64,000 nucleotides of DNA, taken from assembly GCA_021904315.1 (NCBI GenBank), contig CM038910.1, forward strand, positions 15,624,001 through 15,688,000, given 5' to 3'. The notes beneath the pieces were generated by a model, which was not told the DNA's origin, searched no databases, and was given only the letters and a program-made list of their open reading frames with translations. The translations under genes and the position numbers were made by a program. Shown here one piece after another: positions 10,024-22,700 of the stretch. Origin of the DNA: Sphagnum magellanicum. Lineage: Eukaryota > Streptophyta > Sphagnopsida > Sphagnales > Sphagnaceae. Each line of letters starts with the position of its first letter. Within the stretch, counting starts at the first letter, position 1.

Positions 10024-11734
10024 AGAATTGGCACTTTGCAGGAGCACCGTGAAGCAGCCGGCATGGATACAGGATGCTGTTGTAGAACCAAATTCAAAAC
10101 ATTCTTTTGTAGCTGCTGTAGATACGATTTTTTGGGCAAAACGCCCCAATACTGCAATTAATTAGCAACAGTGAATCAACGCCCCATGGCATTCTAGGCA
10201 GTAATCCTCAAGTTACACCCGTGAGCTTCTTTGTATAGAACCGCCCCACACAAATTCTTCAGGTCCCTGGACGAGGAATCCTGCTGAAGTCAGCAACTTA
10301 GTTCCTCTGAATTGAGTCAGTGCTCAATTCAAAATGTACATGGGAGAGGAACATCGTTGAGTTGTAAATTGTGGAGAAAGCAACATTCATTTTTGGGCCT
10401 GTTTATATAAATCAGATGTTCAGTACTCCAAAATACAAATTTTAACTAAACCCAAATGCTCCATTTTGGTGATCACCATTTATTTTGACATCAATGTCAC
10501 AAATTTATTCACACCTGGCCACGCCCACCCCAACCCCCCCGCCGCCCCAAACTTAACATCCTTTGGTGATCTAGGACATCTCTGTCTCTCTCAATTGATA
10601 AGCAAAGGAAAATTTGCTTCATCAGAATACAAGTGTGAAATTCTTCAACATTTCAAATAAGAAATGGGCGGAAAATCTGAGCTTTTCATAGCGAATGTCC
10701 GAAACTCGTCGATATGAAGGATTATAAAGTCTCAGCTCTGAACAGTCAGGAATATATCCCCCGGTTATAGGTAGGTAGTTGTACCTGCCTATAACTAGTT
10801 CGTTTTAGCCTACTGTCTTTGATGTTTGTAATGGCCTTGGAAACTCCAGACGACCTCTTTTGTTCACTGCTGCAATTTGTTGTCCCACTGTTTTGTATAG
10901 TTGAAATCAATCCGGTAAATGTTGATCAATTGCACTACCTCTTCAAGAATTGAAAATTTTACAGACCTTAGATTTACACAATTTGGAAACATTTTCAAAG
11001 TATATAGACCCATACATGGCTGATATATTAATTTTATCACCCGAAATTGGTCAAAGCAGTGTTGGCCAGGTTCTTCCCTTTCTTGCCATAACAAGGGGGT
11101 AGGGACTTTGTGACACTATATTTTTTGGTCCCATGCAGGGTATCAAATGATAGGATTCTGAAACTTCTTGACCCTGTCTAATATGAATTTGCTTGTTATC
11201 AAATCCCTGAGTTTTCCTTTTTTAATACCCACCCCTTATAAGGATCAGTTTTAAAATACCCACTGAGAACCAACTAGCATAATGTCTTGAAATTCGATTT
11301 TGTAGGTGCAACTTATCCCCCCCTATGACATTCTGCCTACGACCCATACAAATGCTGGACATCTTTTGCATGATCAGCTGGACCAGTGTTGGTAGCAGTT
11401 CTTGAATGCTCACTTGGTTTTCGACTTGATTTCCATAATGAGAACCGATCCTTTACACATGAAAACTGGAGTGAGAACCAACCTCAGGCTCTCACATGAA
11501 GGAGAATTAGTCATGAAGACCGGTTTTGATTTGTATATATATATATATATATATATTTTGGAGAATCGAACAGGTTGTCGCATACAATTTATATCCAGTT
11601 CTCATAGCCCTTGTGCTAGATTAGGGTTTTTAAAATAGCAACCATCAACTAGGGAGGTGAAGGCATGTTTAGGGTTAGGGTTAAGGAACCACTTATAAAT
11701 ATTAAAAATATGCTAAACTCTCTTTTTTACAAGT
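10024..11734. other. Intergenic, downstream of peroxidase
   Basis: No gene is recognised. It holds copy B of a dispersed repeat (10823-11053) and a (TA)n run at about 11534-11556. Two copies of the motif cagtgttgg followed within a few bases by a gttctt-like run (11057 and about 11385) resemble hAT terminal sequences, but no partner ends were found. Confidence 0.5.
10823..11053 (+). repeat. Dispersed unclassified repeat, copy B
   Basis: Same-orientation partner of 5811-6052, starting tgtttgtaatggcc and ending near cccgaaattggtcaaa. Similarity is patchy, with many substitutions and small indels, so the two are old copies. Confidence 0.7.
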
Positions 11735-12260
11735 GTGTTATTTTTTCTTTGTTTATTTGTATTGTTGTTCTTATGCTATTCTTCTTATGTGGTGCTACTC
11801 CTCTTCTCATGTTGGTGTTGTTTTTCTCTCGATGTTGTAACTCTTTTTGAGTGTTGTTGTTTTTTTCTCATGTGGTGGTGTTTTTTTCACATGGTGTCGT
11901 TGTTCATATTGCATGGTGTTGTTGCTCATATCACATTGGTGTTGCTACTTGTATCACATGGTGTTGTTACTCATCACACATTAGTGCTCTTGCTCTTTTT
12001 ACATAATTTGCTATTTTTTTAGATGGTGTTGTTCATTTCATGTTGATGTTTTTGCTTGTTTTGCGTAGTGGTGTTCTTCTTTTCACATGGGTGCTATTGC
12101 TTTTCTTACATGGGTGTTATTGTTCTCATGTGCTAATGTTTTTTTTTTGTGAGTTGGTGTTACTACTCTTTGCATGCTAATGCAACTACTTTTCTTGCGT
12201 TAGTGATTTGCTCAAGTACTTTCTGGCCAAGGTTGCTTTTCACATGGGTGTTGTTATTTA
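11735..12260 (+). repeat. Degenerate GTT-rich minisatellite
   Basis: Loose tandem units of roughly 20-35 bp resemble catggtgttgttgctcata and vary heavily between copies. The long ORFs here are a by-product of the repeat. A similar degenerate array (24090-24600) lies inside the hAT element at 23832-27819, upstream of its transposase. This one lies in the same place relative to the hAT relic at 12640, suggesting it is the 5' non-coding part of that element. Confidence 0.6.
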
Positions 12261-12639
12261 TTTCCTTGGTGTTAGTTTAGTATTTTCCCCTTCTTGTCCT
12301 ATGTAGGTCAAAGTTTGGAACACTAAACTAATTCATTATTCCATTCTCAACTCCATTCAAGTAAATTTTTATTCTCATTCTTAGTTTTTTCTTTTCTATC
12401 CTCATTTTACATATGTTTTTAATGTTTTTTTGTATAATGTGTTTTTTGTTGTTTTGTCTTTTTTTTAAGGATTTTCATATACACACAATCATATTCCATT
12501 ATAATTGTATTTTGTTTTGTAAATGTTTAAAAAATAGATCTCATTTTGTAATTTTTTGTAAAACTAATAAAATTTGGTAGATCATAGAATGTTTTAGTTC
12601 TTTTTGTTATTCATCTCAGAAGAAATTTTTTATTTCAAA

Positions 12640-14330
12640 TTAAAAATGGAATAATCTTCTAAAAATGAAAATATATATATGATGTATTCATAAATGAAAT
12701 AAGGATGGAAGATGAACCTTTGCAAGAACTTCAAGAAAATCCACTTGTTTTTAAATAGAAGGAAGAAAAAATCCAAAAAATAATGAAGATAAAATGAAAG
12801 AAAATTTGAAAAAGTTACATGCAAAAAGATTATTTTGGAGGCCAAATAATAAAAATGCATTGTGTTGGGCATTTTACTCTGTTAATGATATCATGCATTG
12901 TATTTTTTGTAACAACAATCAAGTTTTAAATTTAAATCCAAAAACCTGAGCAAGAAAAGGATTAATCATATATATTAACACAATTGATGGTAAAAATACA
13001 TTGAAAAATCATGCAAATGTAAACCAATCTATTTTTTTGAAAAATTGAAAAAGCGAGTAGTGCTTTTAAAAAAAAAAAAAAACAACTTGTAAAGAAAATA
13101 TCAAAAAATTGTAATGGTTCAATATCTAGTTTTTTTGCTACAAAAAAACCTTTCAAGAAAGATGATTCAAGTAGGTTGTGATGTGTTGGGTTTGGAAGAA
13201 AGCTTTCAACGAATTTGTTTTGGTTTGCATGTTCATATGCAACAATAGATGAAAAAGTTTGGAAAGTGTTAAGATATGTATTTATCAAAGTTGCCCAAAG
13301 AATTTTTTTGTAAAAGGGCATCATCGCTTGGTTAGAAAAATTCAGAAAGGACAAGCAATACTGGAACAAGGTATGTGTCAATTTTGGTTTTCCTCCAAGG
13401 AAATTGAATATTCCAATAAAACAAGGTAAACTTTTTTTTTTTGCCAAAAAAATTTATGTTTACATTTTTTTGGTTGAATTCTTACTAAACATAATCTAAA
13501 TTTCATCTTTTGTTACTAAAATTATCTTTTTTTAAAAAGATTTGCTTTGTAATTTAAAGAAGTTATTATACAATGTTACAACAAGCAAAATATTATGAAA
13601 ATGACTACAAGAATACCACATATTTTTTATTATGGTTGATTCATTTAGCCTTATTGTATTTTCTTATATTCTGAACCAGTATAGAAGTCATTGGGTATTA
13701 AGTGATGCATTAAACTTTGCCATATCCATGAGTCTAAAATTTAATATTGAAATTAATTTTGCAACCTTTGACAACTTAATGGAAGAAAATGCAAATGTTG
13801 TTTTTGAGTTATCATGTTTGGCTTTCAACATTAAAAAGGAATTTGTTGCGGTTTTGGATTTTTTTCTTTCCTTCTTAAGGAAATTTGAAAAAACAAAATC
13901 CCATAATATGTTTTTCTTAAAGTTGGACCCTATTGAAGACCTTTCATCTTGTGTCTTCACTTATTGGTTGTGAGCAAGGTAAGGTCATTGTTGAAGAATA
14001 TGACATAAAAATTTTGTTTCTTATGTTTTTTCAATATTATTATGATCATTTGCATCCTTTGGTTGAATTTTAAATAGGTATTATTAATCAAGGGTTGAAA
14101 AGAACAAAAATTTGAATATCTTTGAGATGACAACCAACAACAAAATAGACACATTACTTTCAAAGCTTAAGGTAATGTTAGAATTTTCATGGACATTAAT
14201 CAATCAACAAGACCAATGCAAACTTGATGTTTTAGCCTATAATCACATGAAAAAAAACACTCTAGATCTGCAAGAAAAACTTGGTAACATGCTTGCACTA
14301 TGCACCTTGTTTTGTTGAAGCTTGAATGCA
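12640..14330 (+). pseudogene. hAT-family transposase relic, copy 1
   Basis: Three frames must be stitched. Around 12700-12900 is an N-terminal part (FINEIRMEDEPLQEL, then KNALCWAFYSVNDIMHCIFC, a BED-type C-x2-C). At 13190-13440 is text parallel to copy 2 (RKDKQYWNKVCVNFGFPPRK, then LNIPIKTR). At 13632-13973 is an uninterrupted 113-codon piece (HWVLSDALNFAISMSLKFNIE, then FLSFLRKFEKTKSHNMFFLKLDP). The remainder to 14330 is fragmentary. hAT transposases cut and paste DNA using an RNase H-like fold. Here frames are broken many times and no catalytic set is intact. Similarity to 25040-27440 and 40500-41850 supports one family. Confidence 0.7.
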
Positions 14331-17300
14331 TGTTTGAAGACCACCCCTAACCAAACATGGAAAAATCTATGCACATAGTTCCCTTGGAAAGTTCATCCAA
14401 GGTGCCACTAATAACATTAATTCATTGTCATCACCATCACCATTATTAACTTCATCTTTGATATGAAACCTTGCAATATACATTAACCTTAAACCTTTTA
14501 GAACTAGATGTGGCTATTGACATTGTAAAGTGTTCAATCTCCTCAAGCATTGATGTGTTTTTACAAAACTTAGATGGTCTAGCAAGTTTCCTATTGATGC
14601 ATTTGAGAGCAACTTTGACCTTGCAAAATTCTTGCCTATGCAATCTGTAAGCACCCATCTTTAACGCAAAGCTCAACTTCATTTCCCCGTTTTCATCAAA
14701 ATCCGTTTTCCTAGCACCCTGAAACCTCAAACTTGTTAACATCATCATGATTCCCACTTTTACACTTTTGGAATATTGCTTTCAATGATGTAAAAAGAAA
14801 ATTCTCAAGTTCGTTTGTTGTTTTCGCTTCCATTTGTGAGGAATTCGAAGCTCAAACATCCTACCATTGCACTAAAGATTTGTTGATGGGCAATGGTGAA
14901 GAAAAGTTCTTGTTAAACCCTATTCCTTAGAATGGATGATCGTGATATTTTACTTTACCTTTTGACTTTCATTGACCATCGATCTTATGATGGATGTTGA
15001 TTTTGGTTCGTGAATCATTATTCATTCAACTTTTTTGCTTTTCATCCAAAATATGGTAGATTAACCATTCAAAGCATTGGTTACAATGCTTAATGAGTCC
15101 TTTTGGGATTTTTATCATCCATGTTTTTAATTGATTTTTTTCAAGGTGCCATTATGATACATTTTCAACATATGTGTCAAAAATAAATTCAAATATTTAA
15201 TAATAGGTTTTTTTTTTACCCTAAGCATTTGTTACACTTGTTGTGGTACGTGTTACCATGACTGCACTCAAATTGACAAAATTTGTCAAGTTTTTTATTC
15301 AATTATTTATTCCACACCATTAATTATGTAGGTAAGTAAAAAAAATAGGTAATTAATAGGTAGGTTACAATGGTTGGTAAGTAAAAAGGGTAAGTAAGTA
15401 GGTAGGAAGCATGTAGTAGGTATGTATGATGGTATACAGGAAGTAGGAGGCATGTAATTAGATAAGTAAATAAATTGGTTGGTAGGTAGGTAGGCTTGTA
15501 GGATGGTATGTGGGAAGGAAGTAAGTAGTTAGGTAGGTAAATAAATTAGTAGGTATGTAAGTAGGTTGTAGGAGGTAGGTAGGTAGGTAGATTTGTATGA
15601 TGGCAAGTGGGGAGTAAGAAGTAGGTAGATAAATTGGTATGTAAATAAGCCTAGGCTATTGTTTAACCTAGTTTATAATTATTTTCATTTATTAGGTAGC
15701 ATAAGATGTTCCATTTCATTAGAACACCATTGTCCATCTTGATTAAGGATGTCATTTTGTTTTGTCCAACTTGATTAAATGTCCTAATTGACTATAAACC
15801 ATTGAACAATTTGACCAAGTTGGTAATTTTTTTGTTCAATTTGATTAAATGTTCAATATCAAATAGGTAATTTTAATCAAGTTTGTTAGTTAAAAAATAC
15901 ACATGTAATTCAAGCCCTAGGCCTTTAATCAAAATGTACATGTCCATTAATAAAAAATGATTTGTTAATCAATTTGAACCATTTGAAAAACCATGGATTA
16001 TAGTAGTGCTTCTTTTTAGGAGAACGCACTAGTTTTTTTATGAAAGGTCATCATTGTGTGGTTTTTATTACATAAAAGCCATCATACATTTGTTTAGATA
16101 AGACATTTTAAAACCTTCCAAATGATCTTACAAGTTTGGTCCTTATAAGCATATATGTTGGATATATAATGGTTTGTTCCATTGTAACAATGAATATCTT
16201 TGAATGAACTATAAATAATCTTAACATCAATTCTCTTCAATGGTTTGTTTTGAAGTCTAACATTGGCACATGATAAATATCTTGTAAGCTTTATGCAAAT
16301 TCTAGTCTATTTTCTCAAGGGTTTGTTTTGGAGTTTGTCATTGACATATGATTTATGATAAATAGTTTGTAGGCTTTCAGCATATTTTGTTAAATTTAAC
16401 ATTTTTTTTGAAACCCTAAAAGTTAGTTGAAGGTAATAGGCATGTGGTTTGACATTGATTTTATTGAATCGCATGGTGTGTTTTTTTATTCATGTTTGAT
16501 TTCTTTAGAAATGAAGCCTCATTTTTGCAATATAAAATGTGTGCTTAGAGATTTCTTGCTCCAAAAGTTGAGCCCTAGGAATTTACAAATGGGGCTCATG
16601 TTGGTGTGCAACCATGTATACAAAATTGAAGACCCTAACTTTAAGGACAAACCTTAACAACAACTTAAACCCTTGTAACTACTTGTAACTAACATACATA
16701 TTATTATATAATAATATAATATGATTGTAAGAGAGGGTGTTGAGTAGGTTTTTATGTGAAGCAAAAATTGTTTTGGTGAATGAAATTGTTGTTTTTGATG
16801 GTCTAAATTTTACTTTGAATGAAGTAATATTAAATATGTTTCAACTTTTCTCACATATGTTAAATATTATTTCACATTCTCACAATTATCAATACACAAC
16901 TATTCCAAATCCATCTCAAAAAATATAAAACAAAATGTTTGGGTATTCAACGAATTAGTTTTCAAACCTTTCAAATGTTGGTTGAAGTTTAACAAGGTTT
17001 TATAATATGTACAATCATTGTTGAAAATGATATTGTGGGGTTTGCTTGTGATAAGAATTGGTTAGTTCCAAGCCAACCTTCCCATGTGTGAACATTATGA
17101 CTTTTCAAAGATCTCAACAACAAAATGTCAAGTTTTTCATACACATCTCAAAACATTCGACAAACTTTCAACATAAGTTCACATCTTTAAATTGCAAATC
17201 CTATTGCCTTAATTCTTGATCTACTACATGATACATTGATGAAGTTTGAAACAATGTTACCTAATGTAATGACTATGAATCCCATATTTGAGCAATTTAA

Positions 17301-17702
17301 TTAGTCAATCCAACAATTTTCCATCAGATGCCTATGAAACACTTTGTGATTAGACTCTCTACAGCAACCACCAAAAGCTTTTCAATTGAACTTGTTGTTG
17401 CTTCCCGTAGATAAAAAATATTGTTGAAATCAATTCCTTACACATTGTTGGCACTTTAATCCAGCAAATTCAAGTAATAATTATTGAGAAGATCAAGTGC
17501 ACATAAAGTGTGCTCATTTCATATACATTCAATTTGTCATTTTAACAATCTAACTTTTTCCATAATTTTTGTGATTCAATGACCTAACAAAGTTGTGTCT
17601 TTTTTCATTGCTTTACATATGAGTGATAAGCCCAACATTTGCACGTTCCATGTCAATACAACTTTGTACTTTTTGTTGGTTCATAAAATTATGGTTATTT
17701 TT
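14331..17702. other. AT-rich intergenic region with a TAGG microsatellite
   Basis: No gene is identified. Coding-like but broken stretches occur at 14452-14757 (minus strand) and 16427-17420 (plus strand), without recognisable motifs. The phrase RFLCEAKIVLVNEI at about 16745 resembles broken text near 28375, so this is probably another transposon relic. The AT-rich composition produces long chance ORFs. Confidence 0.45.
15325..15648 (+). repeat. (TAGG/TAAG)n imperfect microsatellite
   Basis: About 320 bp consist mainly of gtaggtaggtaagta-type tetranucleotide repeats, interrupted by short insertions such as catgtagtaggtatgtatgatgg. It is decayed simple-sequence DNA. Confidence 0.9.
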
Positions 17703-18165
17703 CAAGGGTTAGGGTTTCAAGCTTTTGTTTGGTTTTTAGAATTTGGATTATTATTCCAGGGTTGGGGTTTCAAACCTTGAGTTGGTTTTTAGAATTATGT
17801 TTATTATTTAGGGTTAGGGTTTCAAATTTTTGTTTGGTTTCAAAAAATAATGCTTATTATTTAGCTTCAGTTCTAAGCTTTAGTATGAATTTTTGGTCTG
17901 AGGTAGGCTTAAGGTTTCAAGCATTCATTTATTGTTTAGGGTTAGTATTTCAAACATTCATTTGGTTTTTAAAATTATGATTTAGGGTTAGGGTTTTGAA
18001 CTTTTGTTTGGTTTGTACAAGTATAGTTATTGTTGTGGGTTATAGTTTCAAGCATTACAGTAACGGTTATGATATAGGGTTAGGTTTTCAAGCATTCGTT
18101 TGGTTTCTACAATTATAGTTGTGATTTAGGGTTAGGGTTTCAAACATTCGTTTGGTTTCCTGAGA
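17703..18165 (+). repeat. Telomere-like minisatellite upstream of the TilS gene
   Basis: About nine imperfect units of roughly 40-55 bp each carry a block like gggttagggtttcaa followed by gcattcgtttggttt and an AT-rich spacer (blocks near 17711, 17764, 17817, 17908, 17945, 17990, 18045, 18085 and 18133). The block contains TTTAGGG/TTAGGG-type plant telomere sequence. It ends about 110 bases before the first in-frame ATG of the next gene, so it lies in its promoter or leader. Confidence 0.8.
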
Positions 18166-18273
18166 GGAATTATGTTCATCTTGGTGTCTTAGGGTTTGAG
18201 GATTTTGCTTCGTTCGTTCGTATATTCATGGAAGAGTTTCCACTACTGTTTTGTGCTTTTGATTGCTGCAACA

Positions 18274-19716
18274 ATGGCGATGGCTTTTGCCACCATGTTG
18301 TCAGTGTCGTCTGTCTCTCCAGTGTCCAAACCTTTCATCTCTTCCTCCTCCTGTGGCACCCACTCCAAGCTTCGTGTATTTCCAGAAGCTTGTCTCAGGT
18401 TCTCCAACCAGGAGGAGACGCAGCAGCAGCAGGAGGAAGAGGAGGTTCAATGCCTGAAGAAGCACTCCATTTGGTCAAGAAACCTGCTACCTTCAACAAT
18501 AACTCGTGCGGGGAAGAACGGCTTGAGAGTGAGGGATTCGCTGACGAGAGGTAGTAGTGGTGGTGGTTCTAGTAGGAGTAGGAAATGTTGTCTGGAGGAG
18601 GGATCAAGGTCCAAGGTCATGCGAAGAAGGCTGGCGCGCAAATTGAGCAGAACGGTGCGGGAGCGACATCTTCTGCAACCAGGGCAGCGAATTCTTTTGG
18701 CGGTTTCGGGCGGCCAGGACTCGGTAAGCCTTCTTCACCTGATGGCAACTCTAGGGACGGAGTGGAACTGGACCTTAGGAGTTGTGCATTGTGATCATCA
18801 GTGGTCGCCTGCTGCTTCACGGGCACAAGCTAGCCATGTATCTCAGTTGGCGGCCAGCTTGAAGATGGATTACTATCAGGCGGTCACCACCAGCCCTGTT
18901 CCTGCAGAAGAGTTAGCCCGCACTTGGCGCTATGGAGTTCTTCAACGGATAGCGTTACGGCACAAGTACGGTGCAATTGTTACTGCACACACCGCCAGCG
19001 ATCGAGTTGAGACACTTCTTTACAATCTTTTCCGGGGATCTGGACTCCATGGATTGCAATCTCTCACTTGGAAAAGATTCATATCTGGGTCTTTAGCTCT
19101 CTCATTTCACTCCGCTTTCAATCCAGATCGGTTGGTGCGTTTCCTTTTGGGGCCAGACAAAGGACGAGTTGAGGTTCAGAAAACTGAAATGGCATTGGTG
19201 AGGCCATTTCTAGGGTTCACAAGAACTGAACTCCGTGAGTTTTGTGATATACTGGAGCTTCCATTATGGCCAGATCCGAGCAATCATTCACTCAAAATTG
19301 ATCGCAACCGGATTCGGCATCAGCTCTTACCTTATCTTCGGCAGAATTTTCAAGGTTCGGTTGACAAATCTCTAGCTCGCTGTGCTGAGATTGTTCATGC
19401 AGAACAGGCATATCTTGACAGCTTGTGTGAAAGCATTTTGAAGAAAGCAGAGGCATGTGATGAGAGTGGGAAGACCCTTGACCTGGGGATCCTGCAGTCA
19501 CTTCCGCTGGCACTTCAACGTCGTGTTATAAAGCAGTTTGTTGAAAGTCTTACGGGAAGGAGTTTAGGCTTTGATCACATTGAGCGAGTCCGTGCAGCAG
19601 TATGTTCTGAAGAGAATCGGGACAATGGATGTCTGGAGCTTCCTGGGGGTGCTTCATTGTCTCTTTTCCGAACTCACTTGCATCTTTCTACCAGGAAATT
19701 CCGTAGAAAGAGTTGA
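18274..19716 (+). CDS. RSY3: tRNA(Ile)-lysidine synthase, PP-loop ATPase (RASPBERRY3-like), probably plastid-targeted
   Basis: The protein has 480 residues in one exon. The first in-frame ATG is 18274 in an excellent plant context (aacaATGGCG); the frame is open upstream to about 18196 but without an ATG. An ATG in another frame at 18228 would make an overlapping upstream ORF if transcribed. The Ser-rich N-terminus looks like a plastid transit peptide. The PP-loop SGGQDS is near residue 145, followed by HCDHQW (~172), TAHTASDRVETLLYNLFRG, PDPSN and RNRIRHQLLPYL, all TilS hallmarks; the C-terminal part is the substrate-binding region. The enzyme uses ATP and lysine to make lysidine at the wobble C of tRNA-Ile(CAU), so that it reads AUA. 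The absence of introns is notable. Confidence 0.93.
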   Translation: MAMAFATMLSVSSVSPVSKPFISSSSCGTHSKLRVFPEACLRFSNQEETQQQQEEEEVQCLKKHSIWSRNLLPSTITRAGKNGLRVRDSLTRGSSGGGSSRSRKCCLEEGSRSKVMRRRLARKLSRTVRERHLLQPGQRILLAVSGGQDSVSLLHLMATLGTEWNWTLGVVHCDHQWSPAASRAQASHVSQLAASLKMDYYQAVTTSPVPAEELARTWRYGVLQRIALRHKYGAIVTAHTASDRVETLLYNLFRGSGLHGLQSLTWKRFISGSLALSFHSAFNPDRLVRFLLGPDKGRVEVQKTEMALVRPFLGFTRTELREFCDILELPLWPDPSNHSLKIDRNRIRHQLLPYLRQNFQGSVDKSLARCAEIVHAEQAYLDSLCESILKKAEACDESGKTLDLGILQSLPLALQRRVIKQFVESLTGRSLGFDHIERVRAAVCSEENRDNGCLELPGGASLSLFRTHLHLSTRKFRRKS

Positions 19717-22700
19717 GGGGTGTTTGACATTGCATGGATGCACAATGTACATGTCCTTGTATCACCAAGGATCCAAATCTCATCAGCAGCAGAAATGAAA
19801 TCTGTTTGCAAGAAGCAGCAGCCTTGATTTTTGAGGTATGTGTTGGAGATTATAAACACTTCCATGAATTCCTAAACCCTCTGTTATGCAGTGCACTGCC
19901 ACTAGTGAAGACATGCATTATTGTTTGCCTTTCTTGTTGCAGCTTGAATAAGAATACTATTGACTAGCTATGTCCCTTTAGTTCTTGCCAACATCATGAC
20001 TGAGCCTTCCCATTGCCTGCAGGAATGTGATGCAAACTTGGGACAAAGACATTTCTATAACAGTTTGCCTTAAGTTTTGGGCAGATTATTATATGCTTAT
20101 CTACACCCACTGTCAGGAGCGGATGAAGTCATTGGGGAGTTACCTCAGCTTGTCACTTCATCAGTTCAGTTTCAGGGTTCATGGTGTAAGGATGTTTGAG
20201 GCCAGAAGCTTACTGTGAGAAATGCCAACAGTCAAGGTCAGTGGTGAATCCTTGAGAACTCTTATCCTTTGTCTGCATCATCTGTGGCGTAAATTCCAGT
20301 TCCTTGTCCTCACAGGTGTCTTTGTCCTCATCATTGACATCATCATCATTCCCTACATGCATCACTAAACCGTCAGTACCCAGACAACCCTACTCAAGAG
20401 CCCCATTAGACAGACACCTTTGTGGGTTGATTGGTTGATTGCAGCACTTCTCTGACATTTGTTTTCTCTTACGCTTTTAACGTTTTATCATCACAAGGTG
20501 ATCATATAACACTTGATGCAGTTATTCAGACTCTGGTCATTACTGAATCCAAGAGTTTCACTTATACCGTGACTGCTGAAAAGTATGGCCAGATTTTCAG
20601 GAGAATTGCTCCAGACCACACCTCATGGTTGCCATGATAGAAGCAGCTGTAAGTTTTTGCAGGAACTCTGCATGAATGTTATTGTCATTTTTCAAATGAC
20701 AAGCTCCAACTTGGAAACTATGGCCTTCAGGGGAAAAGCATCTCTGTCACTTGCATGCATCACCAAAATCCTTCCAGATATCATACACTAAAACTAATCT
20801 CAAGTTTCAGCACAAGCCAAAATATCTTCTTTCAAAAATTCTCATATAAAAATAGCTCTATTATGTAGGGGCCAAAATCCCTTAAGCTACTATACTCTTT
20901 AATGAATCTGAACACAACATCCTTGCCTTGTTAGGCAAGGCCAACAAAACTCATTACTTGAACATTAACTACTTATGACCCTATTGCTTCTTTCTTTGTA
21001 ATTTTTAATGAATCTCATTTGGGATTGGTGGGAGCCTAGCTACAAGACTTGGTTGAATATGGTCTGCTAAGATATAAAAGACATAAGGCCACTTTCCTTT
21101 TATTTTGATAATAGCTATAGAAACAAATTATATATACGTATGCATAATGCACCCTCTTCTTAGTTCGGCAAGTTCTATGGTAATCATATTTCCTTCCTCA
21201 GAAGAGAGCTTGAGCAATAAAACATTTGCATCAGCCTCTTTTCTATTGGCAAAATTTTGACTAAAAGAAAAATAAAAAATTAAAGTTTTGAAAATTAAGT
21301 GATTTTGGAGGCTTTCAATCGGCAGAACTGAGAAAAAAAAGATGGAAAAATCACCATATTTCTATATTTGGTTTGTAGAGTATGGCCAAAAATATAGAAG
21401 GATGATTAAAGATTTGTACTTCATATAGGTTTATAGCTGGACAGTGCCTCCTTTTCTACATCCTCCTCTAATGATGGCCACTTTGGCTACAAACAAAAAT
21501 TCACTAAAAAACATTGATTTGCTTACTTTGCTCTGGGCTTGGAACATGAAGTCTAAGACTTACAACATTCACAAGGACAAGTTGGCTGGCCAAATAACTG
21601 CTCTCCAAACACTCCTGAGTGCACCAAGAAGAAAGCTCAGGCAAATGATCCAACCTGTTGGCTATTAAACTCATGCTTGGAATACATGTAACTAGATGTG
21701 GATCAAACATAGAGATTCAGCATACCAAAAGGCCCTTGCCAGGTCAAGAGTTTACAAAGATCCACACAAATATGATTGATCACCCATGTCCACAGCCTCC
21801 ACCTGTGTTACAACTTCTTCTATCAATCTCAATGCTGTGTTTGCCTCCCTGCTCTTATCTTATCCAAGCATGCCTGCAAGATTGTAAAATACTTGAGTGC
21901 ATGGCAACCAATGGTTACTAGGTCTCACAATACAAAATTTGAGAGTGGATGGAAAACCAAAAACCAAATAAAAGAAGTGCTACAAAGGATTTCATGAGGA
22001 ATTCCCTGGAATGAAAAAACCTCCAGAGGATCATTTGTATGTAAGACCACAATGCTTTCCACATACACTTGTACATCACTGGCATTGCTTGCAGTAGCAT
22101 AGAGAACTATGATGTTGTCTTGGAGTGCAACCACAATGTTTTCTGCAATTTGTGAGCTGCAGTCTATGTATCACAATGAGAGATATCAATACCTAACTGC
22201 CTTGGTAGATTCAACACTAATTATATTATTTCTACAAATGTTGAAATTTTCAAAAAAGTTATTCTTCAAATGACAAAAATTTGTGAAGAAAAATATTGAA
22301 TCTTCAAGAATATTCTCTTTGTCAAAATGAAAATTCAGAATTAATTATTTAATTGACAGACGTGTGTCAAAGCTGCCCAGGTACTATGGCATATATACTT
22401 ACATGGTGAACTTGAATGAACAATGGGCATCATGGATTGATGCCAAGTGCGGCCATTAATCTAATGTGCATTAGAGGCCAGGGCAATGACAAAGGTTTAA
22501 ATAACCAACTGGGCAAAGTCAGCATATGGTCCAATATTAACTTAGTTAAGCGAAGAAGACACTAGCTACAAGTCCTCTTCAAATTGTAGGAGTGACCAAC
22601 TATATTGCTGACTGACTCAATTTGTTAATTTATTTGTCCTAAACAACCATATGAGTGATTTAGGGTAGAGCTGAAATCAGCACAGCCTGATATGATCTGG

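Noticed and set aside
11402-12022. Long ORFs in the 11.4-12.0 kb region
   Set aside because: They translate (TA)n and GTT-rich minisatellite DNA; the Leu/Phe/Val-rich products have no motif.
12962-13447. 161-codon minus-strand ORF
   Set aside because: It is the antisense of the hAT transposase relic; the plus strand gives recognisable transposase text in pieces.
14452-14757. 101-codon minus-strand ORF (LTSLRFQGARKTDFDENGEM...)
   Set aside because: The composition looks coding-like but I recognise no family, and there is no supporting exon nearby; left as part of the intergenic description.
18196-18273. TilS start at 18196
   Set aside because: That position is TTG, not ATG. The first in-frame ATG is 18274, which has a near-ideal plant initiation context.
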